This document shows, piece by piece, positions 47,845 through 56,866 of a stretch of 64,000 nt of DNA. A model generated the notes under the pieces. It saw nothing but the letters and a program-made list of their open reading frames with translations. It searched no databases and was not told the origin of the DNA. Source of the DNA: JAEUPI01 sp963814435 (GTDB lineage Bacteria > Pseudomonadota > Gammaproteobacteria > Burkholderiales > Burkholderiaceae_C). The position numbers were made by a program, and so were the translations under genes. How positions within the stretch are numbered: the first letter of the stretch is position 1; every line of letters begins with the position of its first letter. The stretch spans positions 62,001 to 126,000 of the forward strand of contig CAWFCV010000003.1 in the NCBI GenBank assembly GCA_963814435.1. Direction: 5' to 3'.

Positions 47845-47984
47845 ACGGTGTGAAGCGCGAAATTATAGCGGGGCGGGCCTGCGCGCCCGGTTGGGGCCTG
47901 CCATGCGTATCCACCCGGATGCGCTGGCGAGCGCCGGCGGCTCAGACTGGCCCGCTGTCACACGCCGATTCGGGAGAGACCTTC

Positions 47985-48452
47985 ATGCCCAGGCTGAACA
48001 TCAATGGCCAGACCCGCGAGGTCGAGGTCGAGGCCGACACGCCGTTGTTGTGGGTGCTGCGCGAGCAGGTGGGTCTCACGGGCACCAAGTACGGCTGCGG
48101 GGTGGCGTTGTGCGGCGCCTGCTCGGTGCACGTCAACGGCGAGGTGCGGCGCTCGTGCTCGATGCCGGTCGGCAGCCTGAGTGCGGCAGACCGCATCGTC
48201 ACGATCGAGGGTTTGTCGCGCGACCGGTCGCACCCGGTGCAGGTGGCCTGGGGCCAGCTCGACGTGCCGCAGTGCGGCTACTGCCAGTCGGGCCAGATCA
48301 TGGCGGCGGCGGCCCTGCTGGCCAGGAAGCCCAAGCCCACCGACGCCGACATCGACGAGGCCATGACCAACATCTGCCGCTGCGGCACCTACCAGCGCAT
48401 CCGCGCCGCGGTGCACGCGGCCGCGGCGCTGCCGCAACCGGCCAAGTCCTGA
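47985..48452 (+). CDS. iorA: (2Fe-2S)-binding subunit of a molybdenum hydroxylase (IorA/CoxS family)
   Basis: A 155-residue iron-sulphur subunit. The plant-type cluster ligands are in GTKYGCGVALCGACSVHVNG with Cys in RRSCSMPVG, and the second cluster in PQCGYCQSGQIMAAAALL and NICRCGTYQRIRAAV. It passes electrons from the molybdopterin subunit encoded ten bases downstream. Start at 47985 is preceded by CGGGAGAGA. The pair matches two-subunit isoquinoline 1-oxidoreductase-type enzymes, which use a cytochrome c or other one-electron acceptor rather than FAD. Confidence 0.9.
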   Translation: MPRLNINGQTREVEVEADTPLLWVLREQVGLTGTKYGCGVALCGACSVHVNGEVRRSCSMPVGSLSAADRIVTIEGLSRDRSHPVQVAWGQLDVPQCGYCQSGQIMAAAALLARKPKPTDADIDEAMTNICRCGTYQRIRAAVHAAAALPQPAKS

Positions 48453-48462
48453 GGAGGCGAGC

Positions 48463-50661
48463 ATGCATTCCGAACTGCAGGACCACGACTCTCCATTCGC
48501 CTCGACACGGCGCGAATTCATCGCGCTCTCCGCCGCGGCCGGCGGCGCGCTGGCGCTCGGCTGGACGTTGCCCGACGAAGCCGCCGCTCAGGCGGCCGCA
48601 CCGGGCAGCGAGCTCAACATCTGGGTCGTGGTGCAGCCCGACGAGCAGTGCGTGATCCGCATCGCGCGCTCCGAGATGGGACAGGGCACGCTCACCGGCC
48701 TGGCGCAGCTGGTGGCCGAAGAGCTCGAGTGCGACTGGGCCAAGGTGCGCACCGAGCAGATCTCGCCGCAGCGCAACCTCGCATCCAAGCGTGCCTGGGG
48801 CGAGATGGGCACCGGCGGCAGCCGCGGCATCCGCACCTCGGAGGATTACGTGCGCCGTGGCGGCGCCGCCGCGCGGCTGATGCTGCTGCAGGCCGCGGCC
48901 GACGAGTGGAAGGTGCCGGTCGCCGAGCTGCGCACGAAGGCCGGCGTGGTGACGCATGCGGCGTCGGGCCGCAGCACCAGCTACGGCAAGTTGGCGCCGG
49001 CCGCCGCGCGGTTGGCGCCGCCCGATGCGAAGGCCATCGTGCTGAAGGCCCCGAAGACCTGGACGGTGGCCGGCCAACCGCTGAAGCGCCTGGACACCGG
49101 CGACAAGCTCGACGGCAGCAAACGGTATGCGATCGACGTGCGCCTGCCCGGCATGCTCTCGGCCGCGATCAAGGCCTGCCCGGTGTTCGGTGGCAAGCTG
49201 GTCGGCTACGACGCATCGCGCGTGACTGGCCGCCCCGGCGTGCGCGGCGTGGTGCGCGTCAACGACCGCACCGTGGCGGTGGTGGCCGACACCTGGTGGC
49301 GCGCCAAGACGGCGCTCGACGCGCTGCCGATCCAGTGGGACGAAGGCGCTGCCGCCACGCAGACCAGCGCGGCCATTGCGTCGCACCTGGCCGGGGGCTT
49401 GACTGCCGAGAACGCCTTCGCGCAGCGGCGCGAGGGCGACGCGTTGGCGGCAATAGCCGGCGCGCCGCGCAAGGTCGAGGCCACGTACAGCACGCCGTTC
49501 CTGGCGCACGCCACGATGGAGCCGATGAACTGCACCGCACGCATCGGCGCCGATTCGGCCGAGATCTGGGTGCCGACGCAGAACGCCGAGGCCTCGTTCG
49601 CGGCATTGTCCGAAGAGTCCGGGCTGCCGCTCACCAAGTGTTCGGTGAATCGGCTCGACCTCGGCGGCGGTTTCGGCCGCCGCGGCGGCAACCAGGACTA
49701 CGTGCGCCAGGCCGTGGCGATCGCCAAGCAGTTCCCCGGCGTGCCGGTGCAGCTGATCTGGAGCCGCGAGGAGGATCAGTCGCAAGACTTCTACCGCCCG
49801 ATCTCGATGTGCAAGCTCAGCGCCGGGCTCGACGCCAATGGCGCGCTGGTGGGCCTGCACGTGCGCGTGTCGGGTCAGTCGATCAACGCCTATGTGGCGC
49901 CGCAGACGGTGATCGACGGCAAGGACCGGCGGCAGCTGCAGGGCTTCTGGGCCGAGCCCGGCGATGCCCAGCTCGGCTACACGGTGCCTAACCTGCTGAT
50001 CGAGTACGCGATGCGCAACACCCATGTGCCGGTCGGCCCGTGGCGCGGCGTGAACACCAACCAGAACGGCGTGTACATCGAGTGCTTCATCGACGAGGTG
50101 GCGCGTGCCGCGGGGGCCGACCCGCTGGCGTTCCGCCGCACGCTGATGGGCAAGCACCCCAAGCACCTGGCGGTGCTGAACGCCGCGGCCGATCGCGCCG
50201 GCTGGGGGCAACCGTTGCCGGCCGGTCGGCATCGCGGCATCGCGCAGTTCATGGGCTACGGCAGCTACTCGGCCGCGGTGGCGGAGGTGTCGGTCGATTC
50301 GCGCGGCGAGGTCGCGGTGCACCGCATGGTGCTGGCGCTCGATTGCGGCCACGCGGTGAACCCGCAGCAGATCGCGGCGCAGGTGGAGGGCTCGGTGGCC
50401 TACGGCCTGAGCGCGGCATTGCACGGCGAGATCACGATCGACAAGGGTCGCGTGGTCGAGCGCAACTTCGACACCTACCCGATTCTGAAGCTGGCGGAGT
50501 TTCCGAAGGTCGAAACCGTGATCGTGCCGTCGTACGACTTCTGGGGCGGCGTCGGCGAGCCGACGATCTGCGTCGTCGCGCCGAGCGTGCTCAATGCGAT
50601 CCACGCGGCCACCGGCAAGCCGGTGCGCAGCCTGCCGCTGCGGCACGTCAAGCTGGTGTGA
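48463..50661 (+). CDS. iorB: Molybdopterin-binding aldehyde/isoquinoline oxidoreductase large subunit (IorB-like)
   Basis: A 732-residue periplasmic xanthine-oxidase-family subunit. A Tat-type signal (STRREFIALSAAAGGALALG) is followed by IARSEMGQGTLTGLAQLVAE and cofactor motifs LGGGFGRRGGNQDYVRQAVA, GPWRGVNTNQNGVYIE, and the catalytic Glu in DFWGGVGEPTICVVAPSVLN. The enzyme hydroxylates an aldehyde or N-heteroaromatic substrate with water. Its acceptor chain is probably periplasmic cytochrome c. No FAD subunit or XdhC-type maturation factor is seen nearby. Confidence 0.9.
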   Translation: MHSELQDHDSPFASTRREFIALSAAAGGALALGWTLPDEAAAQAAAPGSELNIWVVVQPDEQCVIRIARSEMGQGTLTGLAQLVAEELECDWAKVRTEQISPQRNLASKRAWGEMGTGGSRGIRTSEDYVRRGGAAARLMLLQAAADEWKVPVAELRTKAGVVTHAASGRSTSYGKLAPAAARLAPPDAKAIVLKAPKTWTVAGQPLKRLDTGDKLDGSKRYAIDVRLPGMLSAAIKACPVFGGKLVGYDASRVTGRPGVRGVVRVNDRTVAVVADTWWRAKTALDALPIQWDEGAAATQTSAAIASHLAGGLTAENAFAQRREGDALAAIAGAPRKVEATYSTPFLAHATMEPMNCTARIGADSAEIWVPTQNAEASFAALSEESGLPLTKCSVNRLDLGGGFGRRGGNQDYVRQAVAIAKQFPGVPVQLIWSREEDQSQDFYRPISMCKLSAGLDANGALVGLHVRVSGQSINAYVAPQTVIDGKDRRQLQGFWAEPGDAQLGYTVPNLLIEYAMRNTHVPVGPWRGVNTNQNGVYIECFIDEVARAAGADPLAFRRTLMGKHPKHLAVLNAAADRAGWGQPLPAGRHRGIAQFMGYGSYSAAVAEVSVDSRGEVAVHRMVLALDCGHAVNPQQIAAQVEGSVAYGLSAALHGEITIDKGRVVERNFDTYPILKLAEFPKVETVIVPSYDFWGGVGEPTICVVAPSVLNAIHAATGKPVRSLPLRHVKLV

Positions 50662-50751
50662 GCGCGTTGCGCGGCTGGCCCATGATCGAGCCGCAGGCGA
50701 TCGCTCGGCGGTGATGCACGGCTGGCACCCGGCCCACCTGCCGCGCGGCGC

Positions 50752-53718
50752 TCATCGTGCGGCGGGTTCGCGCAACGCCTGCCGGCTGAGGATGTCGAGT
50801 GCCAGGCCAGCCGGTTTGCCGCGCAGCGTGGCGACGCCGAAGCGCTCCCAGACGGCACGCGCGCGCACCACGGCGCCGCTGCCCAGGTGCCCCAGCATCG
50901 CCATGCCGAGCAGGTAGCGGCCGCGAACCTCGGTGGCGCCCTCGCCATCGGCGAGCATGGTCTCGGCCAGCGCACCAAAGGCGGCGGCGTCGCGCGTCGC
51001 GACCAGGCGCAACAGCCGCGGCCACGAGCCTGCCTTTGCGTCGAGGCAGGCCGCCCCATCGAGCGCCGCCAGCACGCGCAGGCCTTCGGTGGCCGACAGG
51101 TAAGGCAATGCCTTGATCGCCAGCCCCGCGGCGGCGAAGGCGCGGTCGTCCAGCGGCGGGCTGCGGCAATCGGCGATCGCGCGCTCGCCGAGCGCGGCGA
51201 GCGCCGGCGGCAAGCCGGCCGGCAGCGGCAGCGCGTTCGGGTCGGCGGCAGGCCCGAGCAGCAACTCGGCTACGAGCCTGGCGGTCAAGGCCGGCGGCTC
51301 GGCACCGAAGTGCTGGTTGATGCTCAGCGCCGCCGGAGTGGCCAGCGGTGGACGGGCGCCCAGCACCTCGGCGATCGGGTAGGGCGACAGCGCCAGCCCG
51401 GTGATCTCGCCCCAGCCGCCGCCGATGAAGCGGTCGCGGTCCGCATGACTGTCGAGGTAGGGCAAGAAGTCCGAATTGGCCGGTGCGCTCTGCGCGTCGA
51501 GCCACGGCTTGAGCAGCCGCCGGTTGCCGATGACGCGGACGTGGATGTCCGACGGCACCGCCACGGCAAGCCGGCGCAGGCGTGCCCGGACCTGCGCGGA
51601 CAGGCGCTCGAACGCATCGGCGCGCAGCGACACCATGCCGCGCGGCGCGGCGACGATCAGGATGTCGGAGCTGTCGACCGCGACGACGAGGTAGTCGGCG
51701 AACGACTGGTCCACCGCCTTCAGCACCGAGACCACACGTTCGGGATGGGTCTCGTAGATCTGCAGCCATTGGGCGAACAGGCCGCCGTCGGCCAGGTAGC
51801 GCGCCACATGCCGGTAGAACTCGACCGAGAACAGGCCCGCCACGCCGCTGACCCAGGGATTGGACGGCTCGGAGACGATCAGGTCGTAGCGCTTGCCGCG
51901 CACCGCGAAGAACGACTTCGCGTCGTCGTAGTGCACCGCGCTGCGCGGATCGGCATAGACGTTGTCGTTCAGCGGCGTGAAGTGTCTGGCCAGCGCCACC
52001 ACCTGCGGCTCGATCTCCACCGTGTCCATCTGCTCGACACGGGGGTCGCCGAGCAGCAGCGCGCCGGTCAGCCCGGCACCGAAGCCGATGTTGGCCACCC
52101 GCCGCGGGTTGTCGTGCAGCATCAGCGGCAGCGCGCCGGTCAGCGCCATCGTCACCTCGTCCAGCGCATGCCCAACGTCGGTGGCCGGCATCGCCGACGC
52201 GTCGGGCTTGCCGTTGGTGCGCAGCGAGACGGTCGGGCCGTTGCGATCGATCGAAATCGTGGCGGTCTTGCCGTGGGCGATGTCGAGCACGCGGCCTTCG
52301 GTGCTGGCCTTGCCGGTGCGGTAGACGCCGGAGGCCAGTTTGCGCGGATCGAACGTGCTGGCCACCGCGGCCGTCGCTGCCGCACTGCCCAACAACGCCG
52401 CGCCTGCCAGTCGCCACCGCGCGGCGCCGCCGAATGCGGCCAGCAGCACGACGCCGAGCGCGACGTCGACGAGCGCGCCGCTGGCCACCAGGTAGTCCAG
52501 GCCCAGCACCGGCAGCCCGACATGCACCGCGAACACCAGGCCGGTGATCGCCCCCACGGTGTTGGCACCGTAGACGAAGCCGATCGCGCGTTCGCCTTGC
52601 GCCGGCCGCGCGAACAGGATGCGCGTGGCCAGCGGCAGCGTCATGCCGGCGCAGAAGGCCGCCGGCAACATGATCAGCGCCGACACGCCGTAGCGCGTCA
52701 GGTTGAACATCACATAGCCGGCGTCGGTCTTCGGCGCCTCTCGCACCGTCCAGGCCACCAGGTCGAAGCTCGCCGCATACAGCGGCACGGTGGCCAACGC
52801 GGCGAAGCCCATCACGATCTGGATGTGCCCGAGCATCAGGCCCGGGTTGGCGGCGCGATCGATTCGGCGGCGGATCCAGCCGCCGCCCAGCGCCAGCCCG
52901 AGGATGAAGGCCGACAGCATCAGCTCGAACGAATGCGTGGCGCTGCCCAGCGCGAGCGACAACATGCGGATCCACGCCACCTCGTAGACGAACGACGATG
53001 CGCCGGTGAGCATCGCCACCGCGAGCAGCAGTGCATCGATGCGGTCCATCGGCACGCGCACCGCACTGGCTGCCGCGTTGCGCACGCCCGGCGCGCTGGC
53101 CCGCGACAGACCGGCCACCACGGCCGCGATGGCGAGGTTCATCGCGCCTGCGCTGGCCATTGTCGCCGGCAGCCCGACGCTGGGCACGAGCACGAAGCCC
53201 GACATCAGCACGCCGAGCGCGCCGCCCAGGCTGTTGGCGAAGTACAGCGTCGCCAGCGAGCGGCCGGCGGCGGACGGATCGGCGCGCGTGGCCGCCGCGG
53301 CGAACACCGGGAACGTCGCGCCGAGCAGGATCGACTGCGGCAGGATCAGCGCCGTGGCCAGCGTCCACTTCCACGCCACCAGCGGCGCACCGTCGAGCTG
53401 CCGTGCCAGCGCGAAATCGTAGAACGCACCGGTGGACGACGTGAACACCGCATGAAAGACCAGCGCGCACAGGCCGATCGCCGCTTCGATGGCGGCATAA
53501 CTGCGCAGCGGCGCGTCGATGCGCGAGCTGAAGCGCGCGGCCGCCGCGGCGCCGATCGCCATGCCGCCCATGAAGATCGCCAGCACCAGCGTCTGCGCAT
53601 AGGCCGCGTGCCCGAGGAACAGCTTGAGGTAATGCGTCCAGATCGATTCGTAGATCAACCCGGCGAAGCCGGAGGCGAAGAAGATCAGGTTGCGCGAACG
53701 CGCGAGCGGGCTCGGCAC
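50752..53718 (-). CDS. Fused MFS transporter/spermidine synthase-like membrane protein
   Basis: A 988-residue protein. The N-terminal half has ten or more helices (RNLIFFASGFAGLIYESIWT, LVLAIFMGGMAIGAAAAARF, ILPQSILLGATFPVFAAAAT). A spermine/spermidine-synthase-like Rossmann domain follows (RVANIGFGAGLTGALLLGDP, VEIEPQVVALARHFTPLN, YDLIVSEPSNPWVSGVAGLF). A C-terminal helical part of about 250 residues may be a TPR-like repeat. Such membrane-bound spermidine synthase homologues are often found beside multihaem cytochrome loci, as here. The aminopropyl-transfer function is unproven. It is intact despite its length. Confidence 0.87.
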   Translation of the reverse strand: MPSPLARSRNLIFFASGFAGLIYESIWTHYLKLFLGHAAYAQTLVLAIFMGGMAIGAAAAARFSSRIDAPLRSYAAIEAAIGLCALVFHAVFTSSTGAFYDFALARQLDGAPLVAWKWTLATALILPQSILLGATFPVFAAAATRADPSAAGRSLATLYFANSLGGALGVLMSGFVLVPSVGLPATMASAGAMNLAIAAVVAGLSRASAPGVRNAAASAVRVPMDRIDALLLAVAMLTGASSFVYEVAWIRMLSLALGSATHSFELMLSAFILGLALGGGWIRRRIDRAANPGLMLGHIQIVMGFAALATVPLYAASFDLVAWTVREAPKTDAGYVMFNLTRYGVSALIMLPAAFCAGMTLPLATRILFARPAQGERAIGFVYGANTVGAITGLVFAVHVGLPVLGLDYLVASGALVDVALGVVLLAAFGGAARWRLAGAALLGSAAATAAVASTFDPRKLASGVYRTGKASTEGRVLDIAHGKTATISIDRNGPTVSLRTNGKPDASAMPATDVGHALDEVTMALTGALPLMLHDNPRRVANIGFGAGLTGALLLGDPRVEQMDTVEIEPQVVALARHFTPLNDNVYADPRSAVHYDDAKSFFAVRGKRYDLIVSEPSNPWVSGVAGLFSVEFYRHVARYLADGGLFAQWLQIYETHPERVVSVLKAVDQSFADYLVVAVDSSDILIVAAPRGMVSLRADAFERLSAQVRARLRRLAVAVPSDIHVRVIGNRRLLKPWLDAQSAPANSDFLPYLDSHADRDRFIGGGWGEITGLALSPYPIAEVLGARPPLATPAALSINQHFGAEPPALTARLVAELLLGPAADPNALPLPAGLPPALAALGERAIADCRSPPLDDRAFAAAGLAIKALPYLSATEGLRVLAALDGAACLDAKAGSWPRLLRLVATRDAAAFGALAETMLADGEGATEVRGRYLLGMAMLGHLGSGAVVRARAVWERFGVATLRGKPAGLALDILSRQALREPAAR

Positions 53719-53939
53719 GACTCAGCCCCGGGCCTCGGCGGCAGGCACGGCCGCTCGGGCAGGGCAGCGATGGCGAATCACGGGCGCGGCGATCATGACG
53801 GTCTCGGGCGCGCAGGCGCCGGGCGGCGGGTTGCACGTTGCGTGCCAACAGATGCCGGCCGCACGGCGGCGAACGTCGCCGGATGGCTGCTGCCTACAAT
53901 ACCGCCGCGCGAATCGCGCGCTTTTTGATGGAGAACTCC

Positions 53940-54584
53940 GTGCGCCGTCTTCTTGTGTTGCTGGTGGCCTGTGCCTTCGTGCTGGCGTCGTGTTCGCGCG
54001 AAGCGCAGGCGCCCGCCACGGCCGCCAGCGCGCCGACCGCCAACGCGGCCGCGCCCGAGCCCCATGGCGGCAAGGTGATCCAGGCCCAGCAGGCGGGCGC
54101 ATACACCTATGCCGAGGTCGAGTGGAGTCCCGGGCAGCGGGTGTGGATCGCCGGCTCGCAGATCGACGTCAAGCCCGGCGACGAGGTGCAGTGGGGCCAA
54201 TTCGCGGTGATGCGCAACTTCGAAGCCAAGTCGCTCGGCCGCACATTCGAGCAGATCCTGTTCGTCAGCAGCTGGGGCCGCCCCGGCGCGGCGCCGGCCG
54301 CCACGCCGATACACGGCAGTCTGCCGGCGCCGGCGGCACCGGGCGCGGCAGACGCCAACGGCAGCGGCGTGGTCAAGAGCGTGGCCAACGCCGGCGGCTA
54401 CAGCTACATCGAGGTCGACCGCGGCGGCAGCACGATCTGGGTGGCCGCGATGGAAACGCCGATGAAGCCTGGCGACCGGATCCAGTGGCAGGGTGGCAGC
54501 GAGATGCGCAATTTCAACGCCAAGTCGCTCGGCCGCAACTTCGATCGCGTGGTCTTCGCCAGTGCGGTCACCGTGACGCGTTGA
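53940..54584 (+). CDS. Lipoprotein with two tandem OB-like (NrfJ-type) domains
   Basis: A 214-residue lipoprotein: signal MRRLLVLLVACAFVLASC with lipobox LASC, a Pro/Ala linker, then two homologous domains. Domain 1 has QQAGAYTYAEVEWSPGQRVW, PGDEVQWGQFAVMRNFEAKS and LGRTFEQILFVSSWG. Domain 2 has ANAGGYSYIEVDRGGSTIWV, PGDRIQWQGGSEMRNFNAKS and LGRNFDRVVFASAV. The GGYxYxxV...KPGDxxxW...MxNFxxKxLxRxFxxxxF pattern resembles the small periplasmic OB-fold proteins found with cytochrome maturation and nitrite reduction (NrfJ-like), from memory. GTG 53940 is preferred because GGAG lies six bases upstream. It leads into the 5-haem cytochrome. Confidence 0.72.
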   Translation: MRRLLVLLVACAFVLASCSREAQAPATAASAPTANAAAPEPHGGKVIQAQQAGAYTYAEVEWSPGQRVWIAGSQIDVKPGDEVQWGQFAVMRNFEAKSLGRTFEQILFVSSWGRPGAAPAATPIHGSLPAPAAPGAADANGSGVVKSVANAGGYSYIEVDRGGSTIWVAAMETPMKPGDRIQWQGGSEMRNFNAKSLGRNFDRVVFASAVTVTR

Positions 54585-54606
54585 CGGTCGACCCGCGGGG
54601 ATCCGC

Positions 54607-54620
54607 TTGCCATAGGTCAA
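54607..54620 (+). promoter_or_regulatory. Crp/Fnr-type box upstream of the 5-haem cytochrome
   Basis: TTGCCATAGGTCAA has the spacing of an FNR/Anr box (TTGAT-N4-ATCAA). The nearly identical TTGCCGTATGTCAA lies upstream of the 4-haem cytochrome at 60327. Both sit some 45-60 bases before a sigma-54 element. Confidence 0.4.
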
Positions 54621-54677
54621 GTGCCCGTGTGCGCCGGGGCGGTCGCGGTGACGACCGTCATAGCAGGGCGGGTGATT

Positions 54678-54693
54678 TGGCGCGCGAATTGCT
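54678..54693 (+). promoter_or_regulatory. Sigma-54 promoter element for the 5-haem cytochrome
   Basis: TGGCGCGCGAATTGCT fits the TGGCACG-N4-TTGCW consensus at all fixed positions but one, with GG and GC at the exact spacing. Transcription would start near 54704, about 19 bases before the GTG. Confidence 0.65.
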
Positions 54694-54722
54694 TCGGACT
54701 GCCGGCTGCAGGGAGGGCAACG

Positions 54723-55658
54723 GTGAACGACGGCGGGCGGGTGCAGGCACTTCGGCGTGTGTTGGCGGCTCTGGGCTTCTTCGCCCTCGCGGCGGCATGG
54801 GCCGACGTCGACCTTCCGAGCAAGTTCGACAACCGGAACAGCATTGCCAACACGCGCCACAACATGACGCAGCGCCAGTTGGCCGGCGGCGGGCCCAACG
54901 GCGTGGTGATGGACCCCTACCGCAACGACTACGCGGAGATCTGCGTCTATTGCCACACGCCGCACGGCGGCAACGCCAATATCGCATTGCCGCTGTGGAA
55001 TCGCACGATCAAGGCCACGACCTATACCACCTATGCGGCATTGGGCACGTCGTCGTTGACGCAGCCCGTCACGCAACCCGGACCGAACTCGTTGTCGTGC
55101 CTGTCGTGCCACGATGGGCAGGTGAGCGTCGACTCGGTGATCAACATGCCGGGCTCCGGCCGCTATCTGGCGGCCCAGGAATCGTCGCAGAACAACACGT
55201 TCCTGAATGCCTGGACCAACCCGCGCAGCGGCATCAACGCGTCGGTGCATCTGGGCCTCGATCCGGTGGTCCCCAACGGATGCCTGTCGTGCCATTCGTC
55301 GGGCTCAGGTCCGGTCGGCGCCGGTGCGACCGACTTCTCGGCCTTCGTGATCGGCACCGACCTGCGCAACGACCACCCGGTGGGGGTCCTCTACCCACCG
55401 ACCGGTGCCGGCATTGATTTCAATGCGCCGAGCTCCACGCGACCCGGCATCCGCTGGTTCGACACCAACGGCAACGGCCGCCTCGATACGCGCGAGGTGC
55501 GTCTGTACGACAGCGGCGAGGGCTACGAGGTCGAATGTGCCTCGTGCCACGACCCGCACGGCGTGCCTTCGGGTGCGCCGGGCAGTACCTTCAACACGAG
55601 TTTCCTGCGCGTGCCCAACACGGCCAGCGCGCTGTGCATGACCTGCCACACCAAATAG
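54723..55658 (+). CDS. Pentahaem c-type cytochrome (doubled-CxxCH family)
   Basis: A 311-residue secreted cytochrome. The signal peptide is RRVLAALGFFALAAAWA. The five haem motifs are CVYCH, CLSCH, CLSCH, CASCH and CMTCH, the last at the very C-terminus (CMTCHTK). Five further histidines (TRHNM, TPHGG, SVHLG, NDHPVG, DPHGV) bring the total to ten, exactly two per haem, so all haems are probably bis-His. IALPLWNRTIKATTYTTYAA is typical of this family. It is a paralogue of the protein at 60492 with one additional haem module. Start GTG 54723 has GGGAGGG upstream. Likely an extracellular or outer-membrane electron carrier. Confidence 0.85.
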   Translation: MNDGGRVQALRRVLAALGFFALAAAWADVDLPSKFDNRNSIANTRHNMTQRQLAGGGPNGVVMDPYRNDYAEICVYCHTPHGGNANIALPLWNRTIKATTYTTYAALGTSSLTQPVTQPGPNSLSCLSCHDGQVSVDSVINMPGSGRYLAAQESSQNNTFLNAWTNPRSGINASVHLGLDPVVPNGCLSCHSSGSGPVGAGATDFSAFVIGTDLRNDHPVGVLYPPTGAGIDFNAPSSTRPGIRWFDTNGNGRLDTREVRLYDSGEGYEVECASCHDPHGVPSGAPGSTFNTSFLRVPNTASALCMTCHTK

Positions 55659-55751
55659 GCGGCCTGTCGTTGACGGTCTGCTTCCCGTTCTTGGGAAAGA
55701 TGGCCGCTGGGTTCTCCGCTCTGGGAAGGGCGCTGAGTCGATGCGCTCAGG

Positions 55752-56864
55752 TCAAAGCAGTGCGCGCGCCTCGGGCTCGCCGAGGCGGCGCAGCACCTCG
55801 ACCTTGTTGAACAACTGGTCGACGATGTAGACACGGCCGGTCTCGTCGACGCCCACGCCCTGCACCAGGCCATAGCGGCCTGGCTTGTCCTTGCGGCTGG
55901 CGCGCCCGAGCGCGATCAGCAGGCGGCCCTGGCTGTCGAACACCTGCACATTGCCGAAGCCCGCGTCGCTGACGTAGACGTTGCCTTCGTTGTCGCAGGC
56001 GATGCCACGCGGCCGCGCGAACTGGCCCAACCCGTCGCCCACCTGGCCGAAGGCGCGCAGGAACTGACCATCGCGGGCGAACGCCTGCGCGCGGAAGTTG
56101 CCGGCGTCCAGCACCCACAGCGTGCCGTCCGGCGCGACCGCCGCCTGGACCGGGATGTTGAACTGCCCGGGTGCACTGCCGCGGCCACCGATCTCGGCCA
56201 GCAGGCGGCCGTCGCCGGCGTAGGCCAGCACGCGGTGCCGTTCGCTGTCGTTGTCGGCGCGGTCCACCACATAGACACGGTCGCCGGCGGCATCCACCGC
56301 CACGCCGGTGGGGCGCAGCAGCGCGGCCGGTTCGCCGATCGTTCGCTGGTACAGCCCGAGCGCGTCGTAGACAAGCACTTTGCGCAACGTGCTGTCGGCC
56401 ACATAGAGTTGCCGCTGCCCGTCGATGGCCAGCGCGGTGGGCTTGGCCAATGTGCCCGGCGCACGCAAGCCCATCGCGAACACCCTGCGCCGCGGCACGT
56501 CGAACACCACGATGCGGCGTTGCACGGTGTCGGCCACGTAGATCCGCCCGTCGCGCGCCGCCACAGCCGCCGGCTTCTCGAGCACGCGATCGGTCGGCAG
56601 TCGCTCGCCGGCAAGCAGCCTGCGCCGACGTGCGTCGTCGCTGTCCTCGAAGACGTCGGCCGCTGTGCGCAGGTCGGCTTCCCAGGCATAACGCGGCAGT
56701 TCGGGCGGCTTCGGCCACAGCCGGTCGCCATCGTCGTCGTCGCGCTGCTCCATCGGCGGGGCGGCGCATCCGGCGCACAAGCCGAGCAAGCCGGCCGCGA
56801 ACGCCCGCCGCGATGGCGCACCACGCCACCCCTTCGGAGCCAGCGGCTGCGTGCGGCCCGCCAC
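55752..56864 (-). CDS. NHL-repeat beta-propeller lipoprotein
   Basis: A 370-residue lipoprotein. The signal RRAFAAGLLGLCAGC ends in a lipobox-like CAGC. An NHL six-bladed propeller follows, with repeats such as GRIYVADTVQRRIVVFDVP, LYVADSTLRKVLVYD, RVYVVDRADND, GTLWVLDAGNFRAQAFARDG and NVYVSDAGFGNVQVFDSQGR. It starts with GTG 56864, a few bases before the stop of the tetrahaem gene, so the three minus-strand genes form one operon. It is a paralogue of the NHL protein at 59169 and probably binds or organises the cytochromes outside the cell membrane. Confidence 0.85.
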   Translation of the reverse strand: MAGRTQPLAPKGWRGAPSRRAFAAGLLGLCAGCAAPPMEQRDDDDGDRLWPKPPELPRYAWEADLRTAADVFEDSDDARRRRLLAGERLPTDRVLEKPAAVAARDGRIYVADTVQRRIVVFDVPRRRVFAMGLRAPGTLAKPTALAIDGQRQLYVADSTLRKVLVYDALGLYQRTIGEPAALLRPTGVAVDAAGDRVYVVDRADNDSERHRVLAYAGDGRLLAEIGGRGSAPGQFNIPVQAAVAPDGTLWVLDAGNFRAQAFARDGQFLRAFGQVGDGLGQFARPRGIACDNEGNVYVSDAGFGNVQVFDSQGRLLIALGRASRKDKPGRYGLVQGVGVDETGRVYIVDQLFNKVEVLRRLGEPEARALL

Positions 56865-56866
56865 CG

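Noticed and set aside
50887..53928. Plus-strand open frame of 1013 codons opposite the MFS/spermidine-synthase gene
   Set aside because: It is Arg/His/Gln/Gly-rich, has no domain-like segment, and lies entirely antisense to a gene with clear motifs; long antisense frames are common in GC-rich DNA.
55678..55700. TTCCC-N6-GGGAA hairpin after the pentahaem gene as a terminator
   Set aside because: The stem is only five pairs and no T tract follows, so it is not supported as a terminator.
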